From the NCBI GenBank assembly GCA_021802645.1, contig JAJZRO010000010.1:23824-87823 (forward strand): a DNA stretch of 64,000 nucleotides, given 5' to 3'. Each line of letters starts with the position of its first letter. The stretch's first letter is position 1. The notes below the pieces were generated by a model, which did no database searches, had not been told where the DNA came from, and saw only the letters and a program-made list of their open reading frames with translations. The position numbers and the translations under genes were made by a program. Below, one piece after another: positions 1 through 7,942 of this stretch. This DNA is from Deltaproteobacteria bacterium. Its GTDB lineage: Bacteria; Desulfobacterota; Desulfobulbia; Desulfobulbales; Desulfurivibrionaceae.

Positions 1-1437
1 GCGCTGATCCCCCTCGAACTGGAGATCGAGCAACGCCGGCAGGTGGAGCAGGAGCTGGCGCATGCCCGTGACCAATTGGAGGAACGGGTGCAGGAGCGGA
101 CCGTGGAGCTTGAGTCGGCCAACATCCAGCTCAAGAAGGAGATCGTCGAACGCCGGGCTGCGGAACTGAGCCTGGCCAGTCTGCACCGCCAGAACGAGAT
201 GATCCTGGAGTCGGTGGGCGAGGGCATTTACGGCATCGACGTCTCCGGCCACATCACCTTCATCAACCGGGCGGCCCTGGCCATGCTCGGTTATGCCGAG
301 AGCGGCGACGACCTGATCGGCGCCCATCTCCACGACTTCGCGCACCATGTCCGCTGGGACGGCGTCCCCTATCCCGTGGTGGAGTGCCCCATCTGCCGTT
401 CCTTTGCCCATCCTTCGCCGCAGCGTGGCAGCGAGAACTACTTCGGGCGGCGGGACACCACCATCTTCCCGGTGGAGTATGTGAGCGCGCCGCTCAAGGA
501 GGATGGCGCGGTGATCGGTACGGTCGTGGTCTTCGAGGATATTACCGAACGCAAGCGGGCCGAACGGGAGTTGCTCGCCCTCACCGACACCCTGGAGCGG
601 CGGGTCAAGGAACGCACCGCCCGGCTCGATGCGGCCAATGCCGATCTGCGGGAGACCTTGGGGCAGTTGGAGGAGATGCAGAATCAGTTGGTGGAGACGG
701 AGAAGATGGCGGCCTTGGGTGGTCTGGTGGCCGGGGTGGCCCACGAGATCAACACGCCGGTTGGCATCGGGGTGACCGCGGCCTCGCACCTCAATAAGGC
801 CACCCAGGAGTTCCTCGCTCTCTACGACGCGCAGGCCATGAAGCGCAGCGATCTGGAGAAATACCTCCAGACCTGCCAGGATTCAAGCCGGCTCCTGCTC
901 TCGAATCTCAACCGGGCGGCGGAGCTGATCCGCAGCTTCAAGCAGGTGGCCATCGACCAGTCCGGCGAGGCCCGGCGCCGTTTTCAGATGAAGGGCTATG
1001 TGGAGGAGGTGCTGTTGAGTCTGCGGCCGATCCTGAAGAAGACCCGCCTCCGCGTCACCGTCGACTGCGACGACGCCTTGGTGCTCACCAGCTATCCCGG
1101 TGCCTTCTCGCAGATCATCACCAATTTCATCACCAATTCGGTCATCCATGCTTACGAGGCGCAGCAGGAAGGGCATCTTGCCTTCCGGATCACCGCTGCC
1201 GGCGGCCGCCTTACCTTCCGGTATAGCGACGATGGTCGCGGCATTCCGCAAGAAAACCTTGCGCACATCTTCGAACCGTTTTACACCAGCAATAGAGAAA
1301 AAGGGGGGAGTGGTCTCGGGCTCCACATCGTCTACAACATCGTCACCCAGAAGCTGGGTGGCACCATTGTCTGCGAAAGTGCGCCGGGAAAAGGGACCAC
1401 CTTTGTCGTGGAGATGCCGATCGCCAACGGGGGGTGA
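1..1437 (+). CDS. PAS sensor histidine kinase (5' truncated by window edge)
   Basis: Probable cytoplasmic part of a two-component sensor kinase. The frame is open from base 1, so the true start lies upstream. Counting from base 1, a coiled coil rich in Glu/Gln (about 1-70) leads into a PAS domain (about 75-190) ending in the usual DITERK motif. A second coiled coil follows, then an H-box with the motif AHEIN and phospho-acceptor His248. An HATPase domain carries the N-box (ITNFITNS), G1 (DDGRGI), F-box (FEPFYTS) and G2 (GSGLGL) motifs. The PAS core contains a Cys-x2-Cys pair (129/132), which is unusual and could bind a metal or sense redox. The gene ends 7 bases before a response-regulator gene, so the two probably form one signalling pair. 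The missing N-terminus may hold a membrane or periplasmic sensing region. Confidence 0.9.
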   Translation, partial: ALIPLELEIEQRRQVEQELAHARDQLEERVQERTVELESANIQLKKEIVERRAAELSLASLHRQNEMILESVGEGIYGIDVSGHITFINRAALAMLGYAESGDDLIGAHLHDFAHHVRWDGVPYPVVECPICRSFAHPSPQRGSENYFGRRDTTIFPVEYVSAPLKEDGAVIGTVVVFEDITERKRAERELLALTDTLERRVKERTARLDAANADLRETLGQLEEMQNQLVETEKMAALGGLVAGVAHEINTPVGIGVTAASHLNKATQEFLALYDAQAMKRSDLEKYLQTCQDSSRLLLSNLNRAAELIRSFKQVAIDQSGEARRRFQMKGYVEEVLLSLRPILKKTRLRVTVDCDDALVLTSYPGAFSQIITNFITNSVIHAYEAQQEGHLAFRITAAGGRLTFRYSDDGRGIPQENLAHIFEPFYTSNREKGGSGLGLHIVYNIVTQKLGGTIVCESAPGKGTTFVVEMPIANGG

Positions 1438-1444
1438 GAGGGGC

Positions 1445-3019
1445 ATGGGACAAGAGAAGGAGCAGCTGATTTTTGCCGAGGAGTCGGCCGCCGTCAAGGA
1501 GAAGAGGCCGGCGGTGGGCGATACCTGGAAGGTCCTCATCGTCGACGACGAGGAGGAGGTGCATGCGGTCACCCGGCTGGTGCTCAAGGATTTCCACTTT
1601 GCCGGTAAGGGGCTGACCTTTCTTGAGGCGTACAGCGGCGGCGAAGCGAAAGAGCTCATTGCCGCGCATCCGGACACCGCGGTCATGTTTCTCGACGTGG
1701 TCATGGAGCGCCACTGCGCCGGCCTGGATGTCGTGCGGTATGTGCGGGACGAACTCAAGAATTCCTTTGTCCGCATCATCCTCCGTACCGGCCAGCCCGG
1801 CCAGGCGCCGGAGGAAAAGGTCATCGTCGAATACGACGTCAACGACTACAAGGAAAAGACCGAACTTACCGCCCAGAAGCTCTTCACCAGCATGGTGGCC
1901 TCGCTCCGGGCCTACCGCGATATTCTGACCATCGAGGCGAACCGGCGGGGGCTGGAGAAGATCCTCGAAGCGACCCGCACCATCTGCAAGACCCGCTCGC
2001 TGGAACGGCTTGCCTCCGGAGTGCTGGCCCAGATGGTCGCCCTGTTGCGCCTTGACGAGAGCGCGATCTACTGCACTACCTCCGGGGTGGCGCTCAGCAA
2101 CACCCGTGGCGGCTTGCGGGTCTTGGCCGCCACCGGCGAGTACGAGCGCTATCTCGCCGCCAACGCCACCGAGGTGCTGCCGCCCAATATCCTTGCCTTT
2201 GTCGAGCGGGCGGCGGCAAACAAGGACAGCCTCTACGAAGAGAACCGCTACGTCGAGTATTTTTGCAGCGAAAACGGCGACGAGGCGGTGGTCTATCTGG
2301 AGGGCGATCACGTACTTAACGACCTCGACCGCCGGTTGATCCGCCTCTTCTGCGCCAACGTGCAGGTGGCCTACGAGAATGTGATCCTGAACCAGGAGAT
2401 CGAGGGTACCCAGAAGGAGATTATCTATACCTTGGGCGAACTGGCCGAGGTGCGCTCCAGCGAGACCGGCAACCATGTCAAGCGCGTCTCGGAATACTGC
2501 CGCCTGCTGGCCGAACTCGCCGGCCTCGAGGAGCGCGAGGTGGAGATCATCCGCCTGGCCTCGCCCATGCACGACATCGGCAAGGTGGCGATTCCCGACG
2601 CCATCCTGAACAAGCCGGGGCCGCTGACCGGCGAGGAATACGAGGTGATGAAAGCCCACACCATCCATGCCCAGCAGATGCTGGGACTCTCCGATCGGGA
2701 GATCATGAAGGCCGCCACCGTCATTGCCCTCCAGCACCACGAAAAATATGATGGCACCGGCTACCCGCGGGGGCTCAGCGGTGAGGAGATTCATCTCTAC
2801 GCGCGGATCACCGCCATTGCCGACGTCTTCGATGCCCTCTGCAATGACCGCTCGTATCGGCATGCCTGGGCCATGGACGACATCGTGGGGCTGTTCCGCA
2901 AGGAGCGGGGGACGCATTTCGACCCGGCGCTGGTGGACCTCTTTCTTGACCATTTCCCCCGTTTTGTCGAAATCAGGAACGTCTTTGCAAATCATACTGG
3001 CACGCTGGCCCAGGCCTGA
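1445..3019 (+). CDS. Response regulator with DUF3369 and HD-GYP c-di-GMP phosphodiesterase domain
   Basis: Predicted response regulator that hydrolyses cyclic di-GMP (524 aa). Residues about 29-150 form a REC domain with the acidic pair D34/D35 and phospho-acceptor D84. The middle section matches the DUF3369 (GAF-like) layout. The C-terminal third is an HD-GYP domain: HDIGK starts near residue 376, and HHE...DGTGYP lies near 431-442. All residues of the HD and GYP signatures are present, so activity is likely. The ATG at 1445 follows a purine-rich ribosome-binding site (gagagggg) and the kinase stop codon. The frame is open further upstream, but only as overlap with the kinase. The adjacent kinase is the obvious partner, making this a signal-controlled c-di-GMP degradation module. 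Confidence 0.92.
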   Translation: MGQEKEQLIFAEESAAVKEKRPAVGDTWKVLIVDDEEEVHAVTRLVLKDFHFAGKGLTFLEAYSGGEAKELIAAHPDTAVMFLDVVMERHCAGLDVVRYVRDELKNSFVRIILRTGQPGQAPEEKVIVEYDVNDYKEKTELTAQKLFTSMVASLRAYRDILTIEANRRGLEKILEATRTICKTRSLERLASGVLAQMVALLRLDESAIYCTTSGVALSNTRGGLRVLAATGEYERYLAANATEVLPPNILAFVERAAANKDSLYEENRYVEYFCSENGDEAVVYLEGDHVLNDLDRRLIRLFCANVQVAYENVILNQEIEGTQKEIIYTLGELAEVRSSETGNHVKRVSEYCRLLAELAGLEEREVEIIRLASPMHDIGKVAIPDAILNKPGPLTGEEYEVMKAHTIHAQQMLGLSDREIMKAATVIALQHHEKYDGTGYPRGLSGEEIHLYARITAIADVFDALCNDRSYRHAWAMDDIVGLFRKERGTHFDPALVDLFLDHFPRFVEIRNVFANHTGTLAQA

Positions 3020-3067
3020 GGTGCCGCTGCCGCCGGGCTGCAGCCGGTTGGCGGAATCAGGGGAACC

Positions 3068-3712
3068 ATGCGCACCTCGATCATCGTGGCCACGACGCTC
3101 TGCGGCCGGATCAGTCCAGGCGGAATGAGCAGTGCCATCGACCGCCGCTTCCTGGAAGACCAGCGGGCGGCGACCGATGCGAGCCTGCTCGGCGCCGGCA
3201 CGCTGCGGGAAGGGGATGCCCAGATGCGCGGTCCCGGCGGCAGCTTGCCGCCGCAGCGGTGGCGTTGCATCATTACCGCCTCCGGCGATCTGCCGGTGGA
3301 AGGCCGCACCCTTTTTCGCGAAGGCCCGCCACCGCTTGTTTTCACCTCGCAAACAGCCGTGCCGGACCTGACCCGTCGGTTGGCCGGCCGGGCCGAGATC
3401 ATCGCGCTGCCCGCCGCCGGCTCGGTGCTTTCGCTGCCCCACCTCCTGGCCGAATTGACCGGCCGGGGCGTGCAGTCGCTGCTTATCGAAGGCGGCGCCC
3501 ATCTCAACTACGCGGCGTTGCGTCAGGGCGTGGTGGATGAGGTCTTGGTGACCATCACCCCGAAACTCTCGGGCGAGAAAGGGGCGCCAACCCTGGCCGA
3601 TGGTCCGACGCCGCTCGGCGCGCCGTTTCTCGACCTGACCCTGCGCGCCTGTGAACAGGCCGATACCGGCGAACTCTTCTGCCGCTATCAGGTCAATTCC
3701 CGGAGGTCGTGA
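3068..3712 (+). CDS. RibD C-terminal-domain (dihydrofolate reductase-like) reductase
   Basis: A 214-aa stand-alone protein of the RibD-C family (PF01872 fold), the NADPH-dependent reductase half of RibD. It has the family's typical ends: an N-terminal strand with a TLCG turn, and a late motif of the form LLIEGG(A)HLN followed by VDEVLVTITPKLSG. A full-length bifunctional ribD exists at 48404-49522, so this copy is probably not the main riboflavin enzyme. It may reduce a pterin or another ribosylated substrate. Its stop at 3712 is two bases from the ATG of the PP-loop gene, so the two are co-transcribed. The precise substrate cannot be read from sequence. Confidence 0.8.
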   Translation: MRTSIIVATTLCGRISPGGMSSAIDRRFLEDQRAATDASLLGAGTLREGDAQMRGPGGSLPPQRWRCIITASGDLPVEGRTLFREGPPPLVFTSQTAVPDLTRRLAGRAEIIALPAAGSVLSLPHLLAELTGRGVQSLLIEGGAHLNYAALRQGVVDEVLVTITPKLSGEKGAPTLADGPTPLGAPFLDLTLRACEQADTGELFCRYQVNSRRS

Positions 3713-3714
3713 CC

Positions 3715-4458
3715 ATGCACAAACAGGAACTCGCCATCCTTTATTCCGGCGGCACCGATTCGCTGGCGTTGTATGCCTTGGCCGCCGCCGGCCATCATCC
3801 CGCGTTGCCGCGGCCGGTGCGGATTCATCTTCTGCACATGCTGAACGGCATGGGCCGCTTCCCCGAGTGGCCGAGAAACCGGTTTCACGTGGCCCGCGAG
3901 ATCCTCGGCCGCAAGGTGGCTGACCCTGCGCGGCTGCCCGCCGCCGAGATGGTGGAGCTCGACATGGGCCGCCTTTTCCAGGGGCTGTGGCTCGACCGCT
4001 ACGAAGAGCTGATGCCCCGATTTAACGGCAAGAATCTGGTCTGTGTCGCCTGCAAACTCGCCATGCACACCCGGGCCATTCTCTATTGCACCGAGCACTT
4101 CGTGCCGCAGCTGGTGGCGGGCTATGCCCGTCGGCAGGGCTTTTATCCGGAGCAGACCCCGGCCTTCATGGAGCGGATCGCCGCCTTTTCCGCCCGTTTC
4201 GGCATCACCACCACCTTCCCGGTCTTTGAGGAGTTCGACGATCAGATGGTGACGCGCCATGTGCTGGAGGAGTTCGGCCTGCCCTCGACCGGCGGCGGCG
4301 AACGCAAGTGCCTCTTCTGCCAGACCCTCACCACCGCCACCGAGGCGGAGATCGGCGCCTATGTGGAGGCCATGATTCCCAAACTCACCGAGTATGTGGA
4401 GTATTGTCTGGCCGGCCGGGTCCGGGAGGCAGCGTACTGCTTTCCGCCGGGCCGCTGA
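3715..4458 (+). CDS. PP-loop (adenine nucleotide alpha-hydrolase) ATPase with two CxxC pairs, function unknown
   Basis: A 247-aa protein with the N-terminal PP-loop SGGTDS (residues 11-16). This loop binds ATP in N-type ATP pyrophosphatases such as QueC, TilS, TtcA and ThiI. It also has Cys110-x2-Cys113 and Cys199-x2-Cys202, which could together bind zinc or an iron-sulfur cluster. QueC has a different Cys spacing, and TtcA-like tRNA thiolases have their own CxxC, so neither name is justified. The ATG at 3715 is chosen because cggagg at 3701-3706 sits 8 bases upstream; a GTG two codons earlier is too close to that site. The gene directly follows a RibD-C-like reductase. A small-molecule or tRNA modification role is plausible. 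Confidence 0.78.
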   Translation: MHKQELAILYSGGTDSLALYALAAAGHHPALPRPVRIHLLHMLNGMGRFPEWPRNRFHVAREILGRKVADPARLPAAEMVELDMGRLFQGLWLDRYEELMPRFNGKNLVCVACKLAMHTRAILYCTEHFVPQLVAGYARRQGFYPEQTPAFMERIAAFSARFGITTTFPVFEEFDDQMVTRHVLEEFGLPSTGGGERKCLFCQTLTTATEAEIGAYVEAMIPKLTEYVEYCLAGRVREAAYCFPPGR

Positions 4459-4590
4459 GGCCGGGTCCTTCCAGGACGGTGGCTGCCACCGCGTCAAGGG
4501 CCGCCCCGCTTGGAAGATTTAGGCGGCCAAGGTGATCACCTGAAGCGAAAAGGCGTCGCCCCTTGGGCAAGAAGAAGTAACCGTCCTGTC
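4459..4590 (+). other. Untranslated segment with short inverted repeats
   Basis: No gene was seen here. The stretch holds several potential stems: GTCCT/AGGAC near 4465-4477, GGTGG/CCACC near 4478-4490, a perfect 10-base palindrome GGTGATCACC at 4531-4540, and a CCAAGG/CCTTGG pairing that brackets it. It ends in the terminator at 4591-4620. It could be a structured 3' end or a leader-type RNA. I could not match it to TPP, FMN, cobalamin, SAM or preQ1 riboswitch cores by eye. Confidence 0.35.
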
Positions 4591-4620
4591 CCCCTTCCTG
4601 CTTTGGGAAGGGGTTTTTTT
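4591..4620 (+). terminator. Rho-independent terminator
   Basis: An 8-bp stem CCCCTTCC/GGAAGGGG with a 7-base loop is followed by seven T residues (4614-4620). It closes the transcript of the reductase/PP-loop pair, just before the glycosyltransferase. Confidence 0.85.
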
Positions 4621-4694
4621 GTTGTACAATGAGCGCAAAGGTGACCGATGCCGGCCAGAGCGATGCCGGCCCCCTCAGCCCACGGCAGGACTCG

Positions 4695-5498
4695 ATGCGC
4701 ATCAGCTGCGTCATTCCCACCCGCGACCGCATCCAGATGGTGCAGCGCGCCATTGCGAGCGTGCTGGCCCAGGAGCGTCCCTGCGACGAGATTGTCGTGG
4801 TGGACGACGGTTCGGTGGACGGCACCGCGGACCGGCTTGCCGCGCGGTTCCCGCAGCTGCGGCTGCTGCGCCTGTCCGGCGTTGGCCCTGGCCAAGCCCG
4901 CAACGCCGGGGTCGGTCTTGCCACCGGCGAGGTCCTCATGTTCCTCGATTCGGATGACGAATGGACGCCGGACCATGTGCAGCGCCTGCTGCCGCTGCTG
5001 AACGGAGGGTATGCGGTGGCCTACGGCACGGCCCGGACCCTTGATCTGGTAAGTGGTGGCGAGTTCCTCATCCCAGACCGCGGCGTCGGCCCTACGGGTG
5101 CATGTTTTGACGCCTTGCTGCGCTGGTGTTTTCTGGTGCCTTCCGCCATGGCGGTGCGCCGGGCCGCTTTCGACCGGGTGGGCGGTTTTGTCCTCAACGA
5201 TCTGGGCGAAGACTGGGGTCTTTTCTTGCAACTGGCCCAGCATTATCCCTTCGGTTTCGCCGGCCCGGAGCCGATCACCGTCCGCTACCTGCATGAAGGC
5301 AGTCAGTGCCGTCTCCACAACCGGCAGACCATTTTCGCTGCCGTCTCCGCCCTGCACCAGCTCGGCTGGGAGGCGGGATGGCACAGTGCCGCCACCGCCC
5401 GCTTCAGTGAACTCCTCAGCTGGCTTAACCAAAAGGATGACCCATGGACAACCGTGCACGAGTGGTACCTCTCCATGAAACGGGAAAATCTGGTGTGA
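4695..5498 (+). CDS. Family 2 glycosyltransferase
   Basis: GT-A fold glycosyltransferase of about 267 aa that transfers a sugar from a nucleotide-sugar donor. From the ATG at 4695 it begins MRISCVIPTR, the typical first strand. VVVDDGS follows at residues 35-40, and the metal-binding DxD (FLDSDD) at about 84-88. A later GGF...EDWGL segment matches the usual acceptor/base region. An in-frame ATG at 4629 would add 22 residues, but it lies only nine bases after a terminator T-run and has no ribosome-binding site. At 4695 an agga box is correctly spaced. The last 55 bases overlap folE2, implying coupling. Acceptor unknown. Confidence 0.85.
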   Translation: MRISCVIPTRDRIQMVQRAIASVLAQERPCDEIVVVDDGSVDGTADRLAARFPQLRLLRLSGVGPGQARNAGVGLATGEVLMFLDSDDEWTPDHVQRLLPLLNGGYAVAYGTARTLDLVSGGEFLIPDRGVGPTGACFDALLRWCFLVPSAMAVRRAAFDRVGGFVLNDLGEDWGLFLQLAQHYPFGFAGPEPITVRYLHEGSQCRLHNRQTIFAAVSALHQLGWEAGWHSAATARFSELLSWLNQKDDPWTTVHEWYLSMKRENLV

Positions 5499-6406
5499 GC
5501 AGCCGTTTTTCCGCGGCCGAACACCAGCGGGTGCTGGCGGTTTCCGGCGACGTGCCGGAGGAGCGGCCCGCCTTTGCCCTGCCGCTTTCCGAGGTCGGCA
5601 TCAGCGGCAAGACCGTCTGGGTCTCGCTGCCCCAGGGGACCTTGCCCTTTGCCGCGGCCATGCACGTCGATCTGGCGGCAGAGCGCCGGGGCATTCACAT
5701 GTCGCGGCTGGAAGAGGCGATGACCGCCCTGCACCAGCGGCAATTTGCCGATCTGCGCGGCTATGGGCTGGAACTGGCCCGGATGATGCTCGACCGGCAG
5801 CAGGCAAGCCGGGGCGCCGTCATGCTCCGGGGCAAGTTGCCTCTGCTGCGACAAACCCTGATGAGCGGCCGCACCTCGCTCGATACCATCGAGATCAGTG
5901 CCCGGGTCGAGATGGCAGGGGAAGGATCGGCGGTCCGCGAAGAGGTGGTGGTCGGCGCCGGTATTTACCATATCACCGCCTGCCCCTGCACCCAGGCCTA
6001 CAACCGGGTGTTGTTCGGCGAACGGGCCGGCGAATCGCCGCAGCCCACGCACTCCCAACGGTCGTTCACCACCCTCGCCATGGCGGCGCATGGGGGAGAG
6101 CCGGCCTACGACGAACTGGTCGACTGCCTTGCCACGGCGCTGCACGCCACCCAGGACCTGCTCAAAAGACCGGATGAGGCGGAGATCGTGCTGCAATCCC
6201 ATCTGCGGCCGCAATTTGCCGAAGACGCGGTCCGCGAGGTCGCCCGTGCTGCGGGCCGTTGTTTCGGCAGCCGGTTGCCGCCCACCAGCACGGTGGCCAT
6301 CGAATCCCTGAGCCTGGAGAGCATCCACATCCACGACGTGCGCTGCCGGCTCGACACCACCCTCGGCGCCATCCTGGCCGCCGACAACGGTCATGGTCAC
6401 CCTTAA
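5444..6406 (+). CDS. folE2: GTP cyclohydrolase FolE2 (type IB)
   Basis: Makes 7,8-dihydroneopterin triphosphate from GTP, the first step of folate (and queuosine precursor) synthesis. It belongs to the metal-promiscuous COG1469 family. The 320-aa chain contains the family signature GIHMSR (83-88), the cysteine pair in ACPCTQ (C180/C182) expected near the metal site, THSQRS at 202-207 and a C-terminal ESIHIHDVRC segment. The ATG at 5444 has an aagga box and overlaps the preceding gene by 55 bases. A GTG at 5495, overlapping that gene's TGA, is an alternative start that would remove 17 residues not typical of the family. It overlaps the CCA-adding gene by 14 bases. Folate genes resume at the window end with folC. 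Confidence 0.93.
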   Translation: MDNRARVVPLHETGKSGVSSRFSAAEHQRVLAVSGDVPEERPAFALPLSEVGISGKTVWVSLPQGTLPFAAAMHVDLAAERRGIHMSRLEEAMTALHQRQFADLRGYGLELARMMLDRQQASRGAVMLRGKLPLLRQTLMSGRTSLDTIEISARVEMAGEGSAVREEVVVGAGIYHITACPCTQAYNRVLFGERAGESPQPTHSQRSFTTLAMAAHGGEPAYDELVDCLATALHATQDLLKRPDEAEIVLQSHLRPQFAEDAVREVARAAGRCFGSRLPPTSTVAIESLSLESIHIHDVRCRLDTTLGAILAADNGHGHP

Positions 6407-7859
6407 CCAGGACTGGTTGCGGCACTATCCATCGCGCCTGCGCACCCTTCTGGCGGAAGTGATCCGGGCGAGCGGCGCGCCTTGCTATGTGGCCGGCGGC
6501 GCGGTCCGTGACTGGCTCCTGGGCATCGCGGCCCAGGATCTCGATTTTGCCGTCCCTGCCGGCGCCATCCCCTTGGCCCGTCAGCTCGCCAAGCGGCTGG
6601 GGGGGGCCTTTGTGCTGCTCGATGCCGAAGAGGAGGCGGCCCGGGTGGTATGGCAGCAGTATTGCCTCGACTTTACGAGCTTTCGCGAGCAGAGCCGCAC
6701 CATTGAGGAGGACCTCGGCCGGCGGGATTTCACCGTCAACGCCATGGCCGTGGTCCTGGCGCCGGACGGCAAAGGGCTCGCCCCGCCGTACACCCTCATC
6801 GACCCCACCGGCGGCGGGGCGGACCTCGCCGCCCGGTTGATTCGTCATGCGGCGCCGGCGGCCTTCCGGCGCGATCCGCTGCGTCTCCTGCGCGCCTATC
6901 GCTTCCAGGCCACCCTGGGCTTTGCCCTGGCGCCGGCCACCGTGCATCAGATCGAACACGAACGGGCCTTGATCCGGCAGACGGCAACCGAACGGGTCGC
7001 CTATGAACTGGATCGTCTGCTGGCAACGCCGGTCGCCGCCACGGTGCTCGGCGACATGGCGGCCAGCGGCCTGTTGTTCGAGGTGCTGCCGGAATTGCAG
7101 CCGGGGGTGGGGATGGCGCAGCCCGCCAGCCACCATCTCGACGTCTTTGCCCACGGGCTGCGCACCGTGGCCTGTGTGGCCGAGGTGGGCGCCGACCCCG
7201 GTCGCTTCTTCCCCCAGCCAACGGCATTGATCGACTATCTTGCCGATGCGCACCATCGTCTCCATCTCGTCTGGGCCGCGCTTTTTCACGACGTGGGCAA
7301 GCCCGCGAGCTTCGCCCTGCGGGAAGGGCGCATCACCTTTTACAACCACGACCGCACCGGCCGGGAACTCTTCGACCAGGCCGCCGACCGTCTCCGCTTC
7401 AGCCGGGAGAAGCGCGACTGCATCGGCCGGTTGATCGCCCACCACATGTGGCCCTTCCACCTGAACAACGCCCGGCTCAAGACCGGCATCACCCCCCGCG
7501 CCTGCCTCAAGCTGATCAAGGCGATCGGCCCTGAATTGTCCGGCCTCTTCCTGCTCGCCATGGCCGACAGCCTGGCCGGCGAGGGGCCCGGCAAACCGGC
7601 GGGCATGGAGGCGTCGCTGGCCGAGCTTTATGGCGAGGTGATGCAGGTTTACGAGACGCGGATCAGGCCGGTGCTGGGCGGACCGCTGCTGCTCAACGGC
7701 CACGATTTGCAGGCATTGTTCTCCCTGCCGCCGGGGCCGTTGTTGGGTGCCATGCTGCGCGAACTGGAGCAGGCCCAGGTGGAGGGAGCGGTGCGGGATC
7801 GGCATGAAGCCATTGCCTGGGTGCGCCGCTTTCTCGCGGCCCGGGCGGGGGAGAAATGA
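6393..7859 (+). CDS. CCA tRNA nucleotidyltransferase / poly(A) polymerase family with HD domain
   Basis: A class II nucleotidyltransferase of 488 aa that adds or repairs the 3' CCA of tRNA, or parts of it. The head domain has GGAVRD (35-40) and the catalytic carboxylates D49-L-D51. RRDFTVNAMA and FRRDPLRLLRAYRF are the conserved neck and nucleotide-selection motifs. A C-terminal HD domain carries FHDVGKP near residue 290, so phosphohydrolase activity is also possible. The tRNAs in this window already encode CCA, so repair or polyadenylation may be the main role. Poly(A) polymerase versus CCA-adding specificity cannot be decided here. It overlaps folE2 by 14 bases. Confidence 0.9.
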   Translation: MVTLNQDWLRHYPSRLRTLLAEVIRASGAPCYVAGGAVRDWLLGIAAQDLDFAVPAGAIPLARQLAKRLGGAFVLLDAEEEAARVVWQQYCLDFTSFREQSRTIEEDLGRRDFTVNAMAVVLAPDGKGLAPPYTLIDPTGGGADLAARLIRHAAPAAFRRDPLRLLRAYRFQATLGFALAPATVHQIEHERALIRQTATERVAYELDRLLATPVAATVLGDMAASGLLFEVLPELQPGVGMAQPASHHLDVFAHGLRTVACVAEVGADPGRFFPQPTALIDYLADAHHRLHLVWAALFHDVGKPASFALREGRITFYNHDRTGRELFDQAADRLRFSREKRDCIGRLIAHHMWPFHLNNARLKTGITPRACLKLIKAIGPELSGLFLLAMADSLAGEGPGKPAGMEASLAELYGEVMQVYETRIRPVLGGPLLLNGHDLQALFSLPPGPLLGAMLRELEQAQVEGAVRDRHEAIAWVRRFLAARAGEK

Positions 7860-7860
7860 T

Positions 7861-7890
7861 TTGACGGCCTTTGCGCCGCCAAGGTACGCT
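7861..7890 (+). promoter_or_regulatory. Possible sigma70 promoter for glgP
   Basis: TTGACG at 7861-7866, an 18-base spacer, then TACGCT at 7885-7890. The -35 box is good and the -10 box weak. It lies just after the CCA-adding gene and 52 bases before the glgP start. Confidence 0.35.
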
Positions 7891-7942
7891 GCAAAGTGGA
7901 GACCGAGTCAGCCGGCAGCTGAAGGAACGAACGAGGGAAACG

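Noticed and set aside
1343..3502. Minus-strand open frame of about 720 codons opposite the HD-GYP regulator
   Set aside because: Shadow of strongly biased coding DNA; no start signal and no recognisable domain.
4524..4580. Possible basic micropeptide ending at TAA 4578-4580
   Set aside because: No start codon with a ribosome-binding site; an in-frame stop lies just upstream.
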